Positions 27,035-35,931 of a stretch of 64,000 nt of DNA are shown piece after piece. The stretch is taken from the NCBI GenBank assembly GCA_903911085.1, contig CAIWCC010000084.1, positions 1 through 64,000 of the forward strand, given 5' to 3'. Position 1 is the first letter of the stretch; each line of letters starts with the position of its first letter. A program made the translations under genes and the position numbers. The DNA comes from an uncultured Bacteroidales bacterium (lineage in GTDB: Bacteria; Bacteroidota; Bacteroidia; Bacteroidales; Paludibacteraceae). The notes under the pieces are model-generated. The model searched no databases. It was not told the origin of the DNA and was given only the letters and a program-made list of their open reading frames with translations.

Positions 27035-29419
27035 ATGAAAAAAATAAGTATCTTCTTCCTTTTCTTAGCATTGTATTCTTGTAGATTAGATGCTCAAAAT
27101 GACACTTACAATTTTAATTCCATTCGTATGGGTGGAGGCGGTTTTGTGAGTGGAATTATAACTTGTCCTACTCAAAAAGATTTGATTTTTGTACGTACCG
27201 ATGTTGGTGGAGCTTACCGTTGGAACGAAGCCGATAAAAGCTGGATTTCTTTGAATGATTGGGTGAACGACTCACAATGGACATTTTTAGGTGTTGAATC
27301 GATGGCTGTTGATCCTCAGCAACCTAACAGAGTATATATGTCGTGTGGGCTTTACAACAACAGTCCTAGCAATATTCTTCGCTCAACTGATTATGGAGCA
27401 ACTTTCAAAATGTCCAACGATGCTTTTCCTCAAATAAATGGAAATGGTGACGGTCGCCAAAATGGTGAACGACTAGCGGTTGACCCCAACAAAAGCTCCA
27501 TTTTATTCTGCGGATTTAGAAATGGAACAATTTACAAAAGTCCAAACTATGGTGCCAACTGGAGTCAGGTAAATACTTTTGCTACTGCAACTACCACCAA
27601 TGGAAATGGAGTATGTGCTGTTGCTTTCGATAAATCTTCTGGTACTCCGGGCAATGCTTCTCAACGAATTTTTGCCGGCGTGTCGCGCACAGGAAGTAAT
27701 AATCTGTTTGTGAGCGAGGATGCTGGTGCCACTTGGAATCCTGTGGCTGGAGCCATCAATAATTTTATGCCTCAACGTATGTTTGTATCCAATGGCGTTT
27801 TATTTATTGCTTATGCCGATAAAGCAGGCCCAGGAAATGCAGGAAGTGGCGCATTAAAAAAATACAATATTAGCACCGCCACATGGACTGACATCTCGCC
27901 GTCGGCTTTGCCTTTTGGAAGTATTACGCAAGATGCATCCAATCCTGATGTTTTGATGGCTACTACCATAAATGTTTATCAACCACAGGCTTGGACAACA
28001 TCAGGTCAATGGGGTGACAGAATGTATCGTACCACCGATGGAGGCAAGACATGGATTGAATTGTTTTCTACAAAAAAAATCCAACTTAGCCCACTAGATA
28101 CTTGGAACACCAACATTTCTTTACACTGGGCTGGTTCATTAGAAATTGACCCCTTTAATCCCGAACGTGTTTTTGTTACTTCTGGTAACGGATTATTTAT
28201 GACTAATAATATATCTGCTAGTAATTCGAGTTTTTCTACCTGGTTTTTTCAGGTTAAAGGAATTGAAGAAACTGTTCCGTTTGGTATTGCTCCATTACCT
28301 AACAATAAATTTGTTACTATTATAGGCGATTATGCTGGTTTTGTACACACCGATTTGACATCTGTGCCCGTTGGTTTTTCCAATGGCGATGGTACAAATC
28401 TTTCGCTGGCAGTAGCATCTGCACAACCAAATATCTTAGTCCGATCGGGTGGATATAATTTTTATTCAGACAATTCAGCTGCTACATGGACAAAAATGAA
28501 TAACCCATCAGCAACAGCTAAGCAAGGTAATTTAGCAATTTCAAGAAGTGGAGGGATTATACTTTATAGTCCGCGCGACACAGTTTATAAATCAATTAAC
28601 AAAGGTATTAACTGGACTAAATTGATTGGCTTTTTTAGTGGAGCTTATATTGTTCCTGATCCTATAGTGGAACAAAAATTTTATACTTACAATCCTACTA
28701 CTGCTAAATTCTATGTAAGTGCTGATGGTGGTTCAACATTTAATACCACTGCAGGAACATTGCCTACGGGTGGTAGTAAGGTGATTAGAGCAGTGCCGGG
28801 AGTGGAAGGTGACGTCTGGATTTCGTCCAATAGTAATGGTTTATGTCGGACTAAAGATGCAGGATCAACTTTTACTAAAATTTCAAATGTGGTTTATTGC
28901 TATGCACTAGGTTTTGGAAAAGCAGCGCCCGACAAAAGTTTTCCTACCATTTATATTTGGGGTAAAGTTAATGGTGGTATTACCAACAGTGCACTATATC
29001 GGTCGACCGATGAGGGTGCAACTTGGTTGCGTATCAACGATGATATGCATCAATATGGTGGCTTAGGAAATGCTAATTTTGTGGAAGGCGATATGTATAA
29101 ATACGGTAGAGTTTTTATGAGTTCGTGGGGGCGAGGAATTATTTGTGGCGAAGTTGCTACAAATACAGGTTTTGCACCCGAGTTGAAAATTGATTCAAAG
29201 ATTCTTTCTGTTCAATCAAGCATTTTCTCTGATAATCTTGTATTTACGACTACAATTCCCGTCCAATATACCATATTTAATACCAATGGAACTAAAGTTG
29301 AAAGTGGTAAATGTGATTATTCGGCAACAGTAGGGTCAAGATTAGGTGCAGGAATTTATGTACTGAAAGTTGTTGCAAATAATGGGTTGTTTACAACAAA
29401 AAAAGTGGTGAAAATTTGA
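27035..29419 (+). CDS. GH74 xyloglucanase-type hydrolase with T9SS tail
   Basis: This 794-residue enzyme has a signal peptide (residues 1-21). The fold is two beta-propellers, seen from repeated BNR-type turns such as YRTTDGGKTW, YGATF, NYGANWSQV and YRSTDEGATW. Asp56 in FVRTDVGGAYRW sits where the GH74 catalytic base lies. Asp432 in IIGDYAGFVH matches the GH74 general-acid region. The opening MGGGGFVSGI is typical of the family. The C-terminus (FNTNGTKVESG ... GAGIYVLKVVANN ... KKVVKI) is a T9SS sorting domain. GH74 enzymes cut xyloglucan or related beta-1,4-glucans, so this is the best pointer to the locus substrate. A strong terminator follows. Confidence 0.85.
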   Translation: MKKISIFFLFLALYSCRLDAQNDTYNFNSIRMGGGGFVSGIITCPTQKDLIFVRTDVGGAYRWNEADKSWISLNDWVNDSQWTFLGVESMAVDPQQPNRVYMSCGLYNNSPSNILRSTDYGATFKMSNDAFPQINGNGDGRQNGERLAVDPNKSSILFCGFRNGTIYKSPNYGANWSQVNTFATATTTNGNGVCAVAFDKSSGTPGNASQRIFAGVSRTGSNNLFVSEDAGATWNPVAGAINNFMPQRMFVSNGVLFIAYADKAGPGNAGSGALKKYNISTATWTDISPSALPFGSITQDASNPDVLMATTINVYQPQAWTTSGQWGDRMYRTTDGGKTWIELFSTKKIQLSPLDTWNTNISLHWAGSLEIDPFNPERVFVTSGNGLFMTNNISASNSSFSTWFFQVKGIEETVPFGIAPLPNNKFVTIIGDYAGFVHTDLTSVPVGFSNGDGTNLSLAVASAQPNILVRSGGYNFYSDNSAATWTKMNNPSATAKQGNLAISRSGGIILYSPRDTVYKSINKGINWTKLIGFFSGAYIVPDPIVEQKFYTYNPTTAKFYVSADGGSTFNTTAGTLPTGGSKVIRAVPGVEGDVWISSNSNGLCRTKDAGSTFTKISNVVYCYALGFGKAAPDKSFPTIYIWGKVNGGITNSALYRSTDEGATWLRINDDMHQYGGLGNANFVEGDMYKYGRVFMSSWGRGIICGEVATNTGFAPELKIDSKILSVQSSIFSDNLVFTTTIPVQYTIFNTNGTKVESGKCDYSATVGSRLGAGIYVLKVVANNGLFTTKKVVKI

Positions 29420-29453
29420 CTGCTTCGTACTAATAAAAAATAACTAAATAAAA

Positions 29454-29484
29454 AACGGCTATCTCTTTTTGGAAGATAGCCGTT
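29454..29484. terminator. Bidirectional rho-independent terminator
   Basis: An 11-bp stem (AACGGCTATCT with AGATAGCCGTT) has a 9-nt loop, a run of A on its left and ATTTTTTTT on its right. It can therefore serve both the rightward GH74 gene and the leftward xseB gene, which converge here. Confidence 0.85.
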
Positions 29485-29583
29485 ATTTTTTTTGTGCCAA
29501 TTTCTTAAATTGAATAGTTGGTATAACGTGAAGTTTATCAATGCGATAACAAGCATTTTAATTGAGTTGTGAAACTACACTTT

Positions 29584-29787
29584 TTATTCATTCAAACTAT
29601 TCATAACTTTGTCAAGCTCGTGATCTAATATGTGCAATTGTTTTTTGCATAATTCCATTAGTTCAGCTGCACGTTTTACTTTAGCTGAAATTTCTTCCAT
29701 ATTTACTTCAGCATTATTTTCTAGTGTTGCAAGTATTGCTTCCAATTCCGTAACCGCTTCGGTATAGGTGAGTTGTTGTTTTGCCAT
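29584..29787 (-). CDS. xseB: Exodeoxyribonuclease VII small subunit
   Basis: The 67-residue all-helical protein matches XseB in length and motifs (YTEAVTELEAILATLE near the N-terminus, then a second helix ending HELDKVMNSL). XseB binds the large subunit XseA to make the nuclease that trims single-stranded DNA. The large-subunit gene is often just upstream, but here the upstream neighbour on the same strand is the ClC gene, 102 nt away, and no xseA lies in the window. Confidence 0.92.
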   Translation of the reverse strand: MAKQQLTYTEAVTELEAILATLENNAEVNMEEISAKVKRAAELMELCKKQLHILDHELDKVMNSLNE

Positions 29788-29889
29788 ATAATTTAGTATT
29801 TAAACTGTTTTATAATAGAATGTGAATATTGATGCTTTGGTAAAAAATACTGTTAATTTGCCTCGAAAAAATATTGATGTAAATAATTA

Positions 29890-31668
29890 CTATTCATCCG
29901 AAAAGTGAACTAAAACACGACGATATGAATTGAAAATCTTCGATTTAGACACATAGCCAACATATCTTTTTTGATTATCAACTACAGGTAAATTCCACGC
30001 ATTTGTATCTTCAAAAATCTCCATAACTTTTTCCATTGCCAAGTTTTCATTAATAGTGGCAGGCGGAGAAATCATCAACTTCTGAACGGTAAAACGTGTG
30101 TATAAATCTGGGCGAAACATAATATTTCGAACCTCATCTAATAATACTACTCCTACCAATACGCCACTCAATGGGTTTACAACGGGGAAAATGTTGCGCC
30201 TCGATTGCGATATTACAGTAACAAGTTCACCAAGTGTCATTTGTGGCGACAACACTGTTAAATCAGTTTCAATTACATTTTCCATTTTAAGCAATGTAAG
30301 CACTGCTCTATCTTTGTGATGGGTAAGTAGTTCACCTTTTTGCGCCAAACGCATGGCATACAAACTGTGAGGTTCAAAAAGAATAATAGTTAAATATGAA
30401 ACTGTGGAAACTATCATTAATGTCATAAACAAATTATAACCACCTGTGAGCTCGGCTATAAGGAAAATTCCTGTGAGTGGCGCATGCATTACCCCTGACA
30501 TTAGCCCCGACATGCCAGCAAGTGCAAAATTGGCTTCTGGCACCATAAAACCAAAGTAATTGAAAACGCGAGCTACAACAAAACCGGTTAAGCAACCAAT
30601 AAATAATGATGGTGCAAAAATTCCACCTACACCACCAGCACTTGTGGTGGCAGTGGCAGCCAAAATTTTGAAAATTATTATCAGCACCAAATAAACAATT
30701 ATAACCCACGGACTTTCTCCAAAATTAAGAAAGAAACTGCTGTCGAGTACCGATGACGAATGTCCATTTAAAAGAGCTTCAATAGTGTTGTAGCCTTCGC
30801 CATAAAGTGGAGGAAAAAGAAAAATCAACAAACTCAAAATAACTCCGCCAACTGCAAGTTTTTTATACGGACTTTTTAATCTGCGAAATCTTCCTTCCAA
30901 CCAATTCATTCCACGTGTGAAATAGAGCGAAACTAGTCCACAGACGATACCCAGCAGTATTAAATATGGAATTCGTGAGATGGAAAATGGTTCATAAGTC
31001 GTAAACTCGAACATAAACGAACTGCCCGAAAAGAAGTATGATAATGAAGTGGCGGTAACTGATGCTATCAAAATTGGCACTATAGCCGTTAATGTCATAT
31101 CTAACATCAGTACTTCAAGTGTAAATACCAAACCTGCAATGGGCGCTTTGAAAATGCCTCCAATGGCACCAGCAGCACCACAACCGACTAAAAGCATCAA
31201 AGTTTTTTGGTCCATTTTGAAAAATTTTCCCAAATTAGAACCAATAGCTGAGCCAGTTAATACAATCGGTGCTTCGGCTCCTACCGATCCTCCAAAACCA
31301 ATTGTGATTGAACTACCAACCAACGATGTCCAAGTATTATGTAGCTTCAATATGCTTTTACGCTGCGAAATAGCATATAAAATGCGGGTAACCCCATGAC
31401 TAATGTCATCTTTTACAATATAACGCACAAATAATGAGACGATTAAAATGCCAATCGCTGGAAATACTAAATACCAATAATTTACATCGTAACGATTTGA
31501 ATTTTCTGTAATTAGCCGCTGAATTAGATGAATTGTAGATTTAAGAAGAAATGCTGCAATAGCAGTGAAAATTCCTACTATAAAGCTGAGAATCAATATA
31601 AACTGTCGCTGGTTTATATGTAACTCGCGCCACGATAGCATTCTAATATACCAAGTCTTATTTTCCAT
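29890..31668 (-). CDS. ClC-family chloride channel/transporter with C-terminal CBS pair
   Basis: This 592-residue membrane protein has about ten hydrophobic helices followed by a CBS-domain pair (residues ~450-590). The gating-glutamate motif is GGSVGAEAPI with Glu132, the GxFxP motif appears as GGIFAPSLF, and the conserved Tyr is in SLYAMRLA. At the inner proton-glutamate position of exchangers, my alignment by eye of FTLEVL gives Val186 where the E. coli protein has Glu203. This would favour a passive channel, but the alignment needs checking. The CBS pair may sense nucleotides. The start codon lies 23 nt from a minus-strand TATCTTTG promoter element. Confidence 0.88.
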   Translation of the reverse strand: MENKTWYIRMLSWRELHINQRQFILILSFIVGIFTAIAAFLLKSTIHLIQRLITENSNRYDVNYWYLVFPAIGILIVSLFVRYIVKDDISHGVTRILYAISQRKSILKLHNTWTSLVGSSITIGFGGSVGAEAPIVLTGSAIGSNLGKFFKMDQKTLMLLVGCGAAGAIGGIFKAPIAGLVFTLEVLMLDMTLTAIVPILIASVTATSLSYFFSGSSFMFEFTTYEPFSISRIPYLILLGIVCGLVSLYFTRGMNWLEGRFRRLKSPYKKLAVGGVILSLLIFLFPPLYGEGYNTIEALLNGHSSSVLDSSFFLNFGESPWVIIVYLVLIIIFKILAATATTSAGGVGGIFAPSLFIGCLTGFVVARVFNYFGFMVPEANFALAGMSGLMSGVMHAPLTGIFLIAELTGGYNLFMTLMIVSTVSYLTIILFEPHSLYAMRLAQKGELLTHHKDRAVLTLLKMENVIETDLTVLSPQMTLGELVTVISQSRRNIFPVVNPLSGVLVGVVLLDEVRNIMFRPDLYTRFTVQKLMISPPATINENLAMEKVMEIFEDTNAWNLPVVDNQKRYVGYVSKSKIFNSYRRVLVHFSDE

Positions 31669-31690
31669 ACTTTAATTAAAAAACTGACCA

Positions 31691-31698
31691 CAAAGATA
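31691..31698 (-). promoter_or_regulatory. -7 promoter element for the ClC gene
   Basis: On the minus strand this reads TATCTTTG, an exact TAnnTTTG, 23 nt before the ATG at 31668. Confidence 0.55.
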
Positions 31699-31782
31699 CT
31701 CAAATTACACGTTTATTAAATAGAAAATTTGCATATAAATTTTAAACCAGTTTCTCTATTCCGATTTTTAGTGAAAAATAAG

Positions 31783-31790
31783 TATCTTTG
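31783..31790 (+). promoter_or_regulatory. -7 promoter element for the M28 lipoprotein gene
   Basis: TATCTTTG is an exact TAnnTTTG, 18 nt before the ATG at 31809. It is divergent to the ClC promoter in the same 140-bp interval. Confidence 0.55.
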
Positions 31791-31808
31791 TACCAATAAA
31801 ATTAGAAT

Positions 31809-32792
31809 ATGAAAAAATATGTTTTCCTTTTATTTGTAGTTTTTCCATTAGTTGCTTGTAATCAGTCAGCTAAGCCCGTGAAGAGTGTAGAAAAAGCGAT
31901 AGTTGTTCCTGCTTTTTCGGCCGATTCGGCTTACGAATATGTTCAAAAACAAGTCGATTTTGGACCACGTATCCCAAATTCAAACTCGCAAATTGCATGT
32001 GCAAATTATTTGTCGGATAAATTAAAAACATTTGGAGCTGAAGTAATTGAGCAAAAATCCAATTTGATGGCTTTTGATGGAACTACTTTAAAATCAATAA
32101 ATATCGTGGGTTCTTTTAATCCCAAAGCTGAAACTCGTGTGTTACTTTTTTCACATTGGGATTCTCGTCCTTGGGCCGATAATGACCCAAATCCCGCAAA
32201 TCATAAAAAACCAGTTACTGGTGCTAATGATGGTGCAAGTGGAGTTGGAGTGTTATTGGAAATGGCACGTCAATTTCAAATTCAACAACCAACTATTGGT
32301 GTGGATATTATCTTTGTTGATGCTGAAGATTACGGTCCAAATCATGAATTTACCGGGGCAAATGCCGAAGATTTTTGGTGCTTGGGAACTCAGTATTGGG
32401 CAAAAAATCCTCACAAAGTTTCATATACTGCTAAATATGGAATTTTGCTTGATATGGTTGGCGGTAAACAAGCCACTTTTTTAAGAGAACAAATTTCCGA
32501 ACAATATGCTTCAAATATTTTAGATAAAGTTTGGTCACAAGCTTCAAGTCTAGGTTTTGGACAATATTTTGTCAATCAAAAAGGTGGAATGATAACGGAC
32601 GATCATGTGTATGTAAATAAATTGATTGGCATTCCTAGCATTGATATTATTCAATATGATAATAATTCAGGAACTGGTTTTGCAAGTTATTGGCATACAA
32701 TAAATGACACCATGGAAAACGTAGATAAAAACACACTTAATGCCGTGGGAACTACTCTGATGCATGTGATTTATAATGAGAAAGCAAATTGA
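31809..32792 (+). CDS. M28-type lipoprotein, glutaminyl-peptide cyclotransferase-like
   Basis: This 327-residue lipoprotein has lipobox LVAC (Cys17). The zinc-binding fold shows SHWDSRPWAD, Asp141 in GANDGASG, Glu173 in FVDAEDYG and a late His in ITDDHVYVN. This is the single-zinc pattern of glutaminyl cyclases rather than the two-zinc pattern of M28 aminopeptidases. Such enzymes convert N-terminal Gln of exported proteins to pyroglutamate. In Bacteroidota many proteins begin with Gln after signal cleavage, as do several secreted proteins in this window (for example ..SAQ and ..HAQ ends). A peptidase role cannot be ruled out. Confidence 0.82.
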   Translation: MKKYVFLLFVVFPLVACNQSAKPVKSVEKAIVVPAFSADSAYEYVQKQVDFGPRIPNSNSQIACANYLSDKLKTFGAEVIEQKSNLMAFDGTTLKSINIVGSFNPKAETRVLLFSHWDSRPWADNDPNPANHKKPVTGANDGASGVGVLLEMARQFQIQQPTIGVDIIFVDAEDYGPNHEFTGANAEDFWCLGTQYWAKNPHKVSYTAKYGILLDMVGGKQATFLREQISEQYASNILDKVWSQASSLGFGQYFVNQKGGMITDDHVYVNKLIGIPSIDIIQYDNNSGTGFASYWHTINDTMENVDKNTLNAVGTTLMHVIYNEKAN

Positions 32793-32831
32793 TAATTAGT
32801 TAATAATTGACAATTGATAATTAATAATTAA
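32788..32831. repeat. 7-nt-period tract after the M28 lipoprotein gene
   Basis: Units ATTGATA, ATTAGTT, AATAATT, GACAATT, GATAATT and AATAATT follow in register, overlapping the stop codon region. Confidence 0.7.
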
Positions 32832-32859
32832 GAGGTTGGAGTATTATCATTCATATTAT

Positions 32860-32973
32860 CATGACTTTAATCAGTTATAAATCCGTTTAAATGTTATCAG
32901 TTTTTATCCGCTTAATCTGCGTTCTATTTTATAAATTTTTACGACATTTTATTCATCGTATTACTTAAGTTAA
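32860..32973. repeat. Half-copy of the foldback element seen at 3391-3716
   Basis: This stretch matches the inverted left half of the full copy: CATGACTTTAATCAGTT, AATCCGTTTA, TTATCCGCTTAATC, ACGACATT and ACTTAAGTTA occur in the same order. The opposite arm is missing. It ends about 20 nt before the DUF3795 gene, so it may supply leader sequence to that gene. Confidence 0.65.
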
Positions 32974-32991
32974 GTTTTAAACTCTAAAATA

Positions 32992-33546
32992 ATGAAAAGT
33001 CAAAACACAATCGGATGTTGTGGAATTGATTGTGGATTGTGCCCAAGATACCACACAAAAGGCGATTCTGCCTGTCCTGGTTGCGGTGCCGAAAGTTTTA
33101 AAGAAAAACATCCTTCCTGCGGATTTTTGACTTGTTGTGTTACAAAAAACAACCAGGAAGTATGTACATTTTGCAATGATTTTCCTTGCAAACGATTTGA
33201 TAAAGAACAAAATGGATACGATTCATTTGTTACTCATCAAAATATTTTTCCTAATCATAATCTAATAAAAGATGAAGGCATTGAGCGCTTTATTCAAAAA
33301 CAACAAATCCGAATGAATATCCTAAATTATTTCATTGATAATTATGATGATGGTCGTTCAAAAAGTTTTTATTGTATTAGTTGTACATTATTGCCAATAA
33401 ATGAGTTGCAAAAAATACAGCATTTTATGGGCTCTTTAAACGACAACTTTTCATTAAAGGAAAAAAACAATGTATTAAAAGAACAATTGCTGTTGATAGC
33501 CGAAAATTTAAGAATTAAATTGAAATTAAACAATAAAACTCACTGA
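32992..33546 (+). CDS. DUF3795-like cysteine-rich protein
   Basis: This 184-residue protein has a Cys-rich first half (CCGIDCGLCP, CPGCG, CGFLTCC, CTFCNDFPCKRF), which suggests a metal or Fe-S site. The second half is helical. The pattern fits DUF3795, whose role is unknown. The stop codon overlaps the proB start by one base (TGATG), so the two genes are translated together. I know of no link between this family and proline synthesis, so the pairing may be chance. Confidence 0.75.
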   Translation: MKSQNTIGCCGIDCGLCPRYHTKGDSACPGCGAESFKEKHPSCGFLTCCVTKNNQEVCTFCNDFPCKRFDKEQNGYDSFVTHQNIFPNHNLIKDEGIERFIQKQQIRMNILNYFIDNYDDGRSKSFYCISCTLLPINELQKIQHFMGSLNDNFSLKEKNNVLKEQLLLIAENLRIKLKLNNKTH

Positions 33547-34622
33547 TGAAATTCAAAAAAATAGCCGTTAAAATTGGTAGTAACGTATTAACACGTGTCG
33601 ATGGAACATTAGATGTAGATCGTATGTCGGCTTTGGTAGCGCAAATTGCCAGGTTACATCAAAAAGGTGTCGAAATTGTACTTATCTCGTCGGGTGCAGT
33701 GGCCTCTGGGCGCAGTGTGATGGGTATTTCAAAAAAAATGGATGTTGTGGATCAAAGGCAGCTTTTTTCAGCTGTGGGGCAAGCAAAATTAATAAATCAC
33801 TATTACGATTTGTTTCGCGTACATGGAATTACCGTTGGACAAGTGCTTACTACTAAGGAAAATTTTGGTAGCCGACGCCATTATCTCAACCAACGCAATT
33901 GCATGAAGGTGATGCTCGAAAATAAAGTGTTGCCTATTGTAAATGAGAATGATACAGTTTCTGTCTCTGAGCTTATGTTTACCGATAACGATGAGCTTTC
34001 GGGCTTGATAGCATCAATGATGGATATGCAAGCTTTAATAATTTTAAGTAATATTGATGGCATTTACAACGGTGCACCTACCAATCCAGCATCGAAGGTT
34101 ATTCGTCAAATTGAAAAAGGACAAGATATTTCAGATTTTATTCAAAGTTCAAAATCTACATTTGGACGTGGTGGAATGTTAACTAAAACTACTATAGCTC
34201 GTAAAATTGCTGATCAAGGTATTGATGTTATTATTGCTAATGGTAAATACGATGATATTTTATTAAAGTTGCTCGATAAGAAAGCTGAGGTGATTTGTAC
34301 CCATTTTGTTGCTTCAAGCGGAGAAGTTTCGAGTGTGAAAAAATGGATTGCTCACAGTCACGGTTTTGCCAAAGGTGAAATTCATGTAAATGAAAACGCA
34401 ACTAAAGCTCTCACAGGCGAAAAAGCTGTAAGTCTATTACCTATAGGTGCTGTAAAAATTGCTGGCGAATTTGAGAAAGATGATATTGTGAAAATTGTTG
34501 ACCACAACGGCAAAGAACTTGGTGTGGGTAAAGTGCAGTATGATAGTACTAAAGCTCGCGAATTGCTTGGCAAGAAAAATCAAAAACCATTAGTACATTG
34601 CGATTATTTATATTTGGAGTAA
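33546..34622 (+). CDS. proB: Glutamate 5-kinase with PUA domain
   Basis: This 358-residue enzyme phosphorylates L-glutamate, the first step to proline. Signatures are VKIGSNVLT at the N-terminus, LISSGAVASGR, VNENDTVS, FTDNDELSGLIA and STFGRGGMLTK in the amino-acid kinase fold. A C-terminal PUA domain (residues ~275-350) is the usual length for bacterial ProB. The partner proA is not in the window. The gene converges on ansA with 43 nt between stops. Confidence 0.95.
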   Translation: MKFKKIAVKIGSNVLTRVDGTLDVDRMSALVAQIARLHQKGVEIVLISSGAVASGRSVMGISKKMDVVDQRQLFSAVGQAKLINHYYDLFRVHGITVGQVLTTKENFGSRRHYLNQRNCMKVMLENKVLPIVNENDTVSVSELMFTDNDELSGLIASMMDMQALIILSNIDGIYNGAPTNPASKVIRQIEKGQDISDFIQSSKSTFGRGGMLTKTTIARKIADQGIDVIIANGKYDDILLKLLDKKAEVICTHFVASSGEVSSVKKWIAHSHGFAKGEIHVNENATKALTGEKAVSLLPIGAVKIAGEFEKDDIVKIVDHNGKELGVGKVQYDSTKARELLGKKNQKPLVHCDYLYLE

Positions 34623-34665
34623 GTGTTTTTTTATTCGTAAAAAGAAAGTTTTCGATTAAAATATC

Positions 34666-35703
34666 TCAACTCACAGTCATTTCACCACATATACTTGTGC
34701 TAAGTCGGTGTTTTACACTGTCAATAGAATCGTATTCGCCTAATAGATACATGAGCTTTGTAACAATTGCTTCGGTGGTACAGTCGTAAGCGCTCATAAC
34801 ACCAGCATTAACTAAATTAAGGCTTGTTTCATAACGCCCCATTTCTACTGAACCTGTGCTGCATTGAGTTTTATTTACAATCAGAATTCCACGATTTGTT
34901 GCCTCTTTTAAAGCATTAAAAAACCATGTTTTGCGTGGTGCATTTCCAGCTCCAAAGCTTTCGAGAACAATCGCTTTTAACCCTGGAATATTTAGTATTG
35001 CATTCACAGTATGTTCAGTAATACCTGGAAATAGCTTGAGTATCGCAATGTTTTGGTCGATATGGGTGCGAACTCTTAGTTTGGTTCCAGCTGCTGGATA
35101 ATGAATTGATGAACGGAAGTATTTGATATGCACGCCTGCTTTGGCAAGCGGTGGATAATTATATGAGTTAAAAGCTGAAAAATGTTCAGCATTTTTTTTT
35201 GTGGTGCGGTTGCCACGAAAAAGAGTGTCTTCGAAAAAAATACATACTTCGGGAACAATCGGCTGTCCATTTTCTTTGGCAGTGGCAATTTCGATGGCAG
35301 TTAGTAAATTCTCTTTTGCATCAGAACGCATCATACCAATGGGCAATTGCGCGCCTGTAAAAATAACTGGCTTTGACAAGTTCTCGAGCATAAAACTTAA
35401 AGCAGATGCTGTATATGCCATAGTATCAGTTCCATGTAATACTACAAAACCATCAAATTCATCGAAATTCTCTTGAATTATTCTTGCTATTCGTTCCCAA
35501 ACGTCAGGGAAAACATCCGATGAATCAATTAATGGGAGAAAGGGAATGCTCTTGACGCGAATGCCAGTTTGCTTTAATTCAGGTAGATACTCTTGCAATC
35601 TGTCAAACTCAATTGGACGTAAAGCACCATTCGATGGATTTTCTGACATGCTAATTGTGCCGCCAGTAAATAACAATAATACCGAGCTTTCTTTTTCAAC
35701 CAT
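34666..35703 (-). CDS. ansA: Type I L-asparaginase
   Basis: The cytoplasmic-type asparaginase has LLFTGGTISMSE (catalytic Thr near residue 14), VVLHGTDTMAYTASAL, VIFTGAQLPIG and a late QCSTGSVEMGRYE. I start at ATG 35703, giving 345 residues and MVEKESSVLLLFTGG, like known type I enzymes. A TTG at 35727 would add eight residues, but it lies inside a minus-strand TACCTTTG promoter element (35725-35732), so it is unlikely. The product hydrolyses asparagine to aspartate and ammonia. Confidence 0.92.
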   Translation of the reverse strand: MVEKESSVLLLFTGGTISMSENPSNGALRPIEFDRLQEYLPELKQTGIRVKSIPFLPLIDSSDVFPDVWERIARIIQENFDEFDGFVVLHGTDTMAYTASALSFMLENLSKPVIFTGAQLPIGMMRSDAKENLLTAIEIATAKENGQPIVPEVCIFFEDTLFRGNRTTKKNAEHFSAFNSYNYPPLAKAGVHIKYFRSSIHYPAAGTKLRVRTHIDQNIAILKLFPGITEHTVNAILNIPGLKAIVLESFGAGNAPRKTWFFNALKEATNRGILIVNKTQCSTGSVEMGRYETSLNLVNAGVMSAYDCTTEAIVTKLMYLLGEYDSIDSVKHRLSTSICGEMTVS

Positions 35704-35724
35704 TGCTTTAAATGTATTTTTATA

Positions 35725-35732
35725 CAAAGGTA
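35725..35732 (-). promoter_or_regulatory. -7 promoter element for ansA
   Basis: The minus strand reads TACCTTTG, matching TAnnTTTG. It overlaps the possible TTG start and supports the downstream ATG at 35703. Confidence 0.5.
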
Positions 35733-35890
35733 ATTCAAAAAAATGTATTACTTGCTAGATAATACAGTTAAATTCACCTTGTAGATTTAGGAATTGTTTA
35801 TACTTTGGATCTTGAAAATTAACGAAATATAATAAACTTCATTTATAACTTAAACTTTGAATTTGGTAAAGCATTGAAAAACTACGTCTT

Positions 35891-35918
35891 GTCTTGCTCT
35901 TTGTTCTTTGCTCTAAAG
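35891..35918. repeat. 7-nt-period tract (TCTTTGT type)
   Basis: GTCTTGC, TCTTTGT, TCTTTGC and TCTAAAG run in register downstream of the helicase gene. On the other strand it reads like the AACAAAG units at 8544-8557. Confidence 0.6.
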
Positions 35919-35931
35919 TCTTTTATAATAA

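Noticed and set aside
35704-35727. Upstream TTG start of ansA
   Set aside because: The TTG lies inside a TACCTTTG promoter element, and the ATG at 35703 gives the usual N-terminus.
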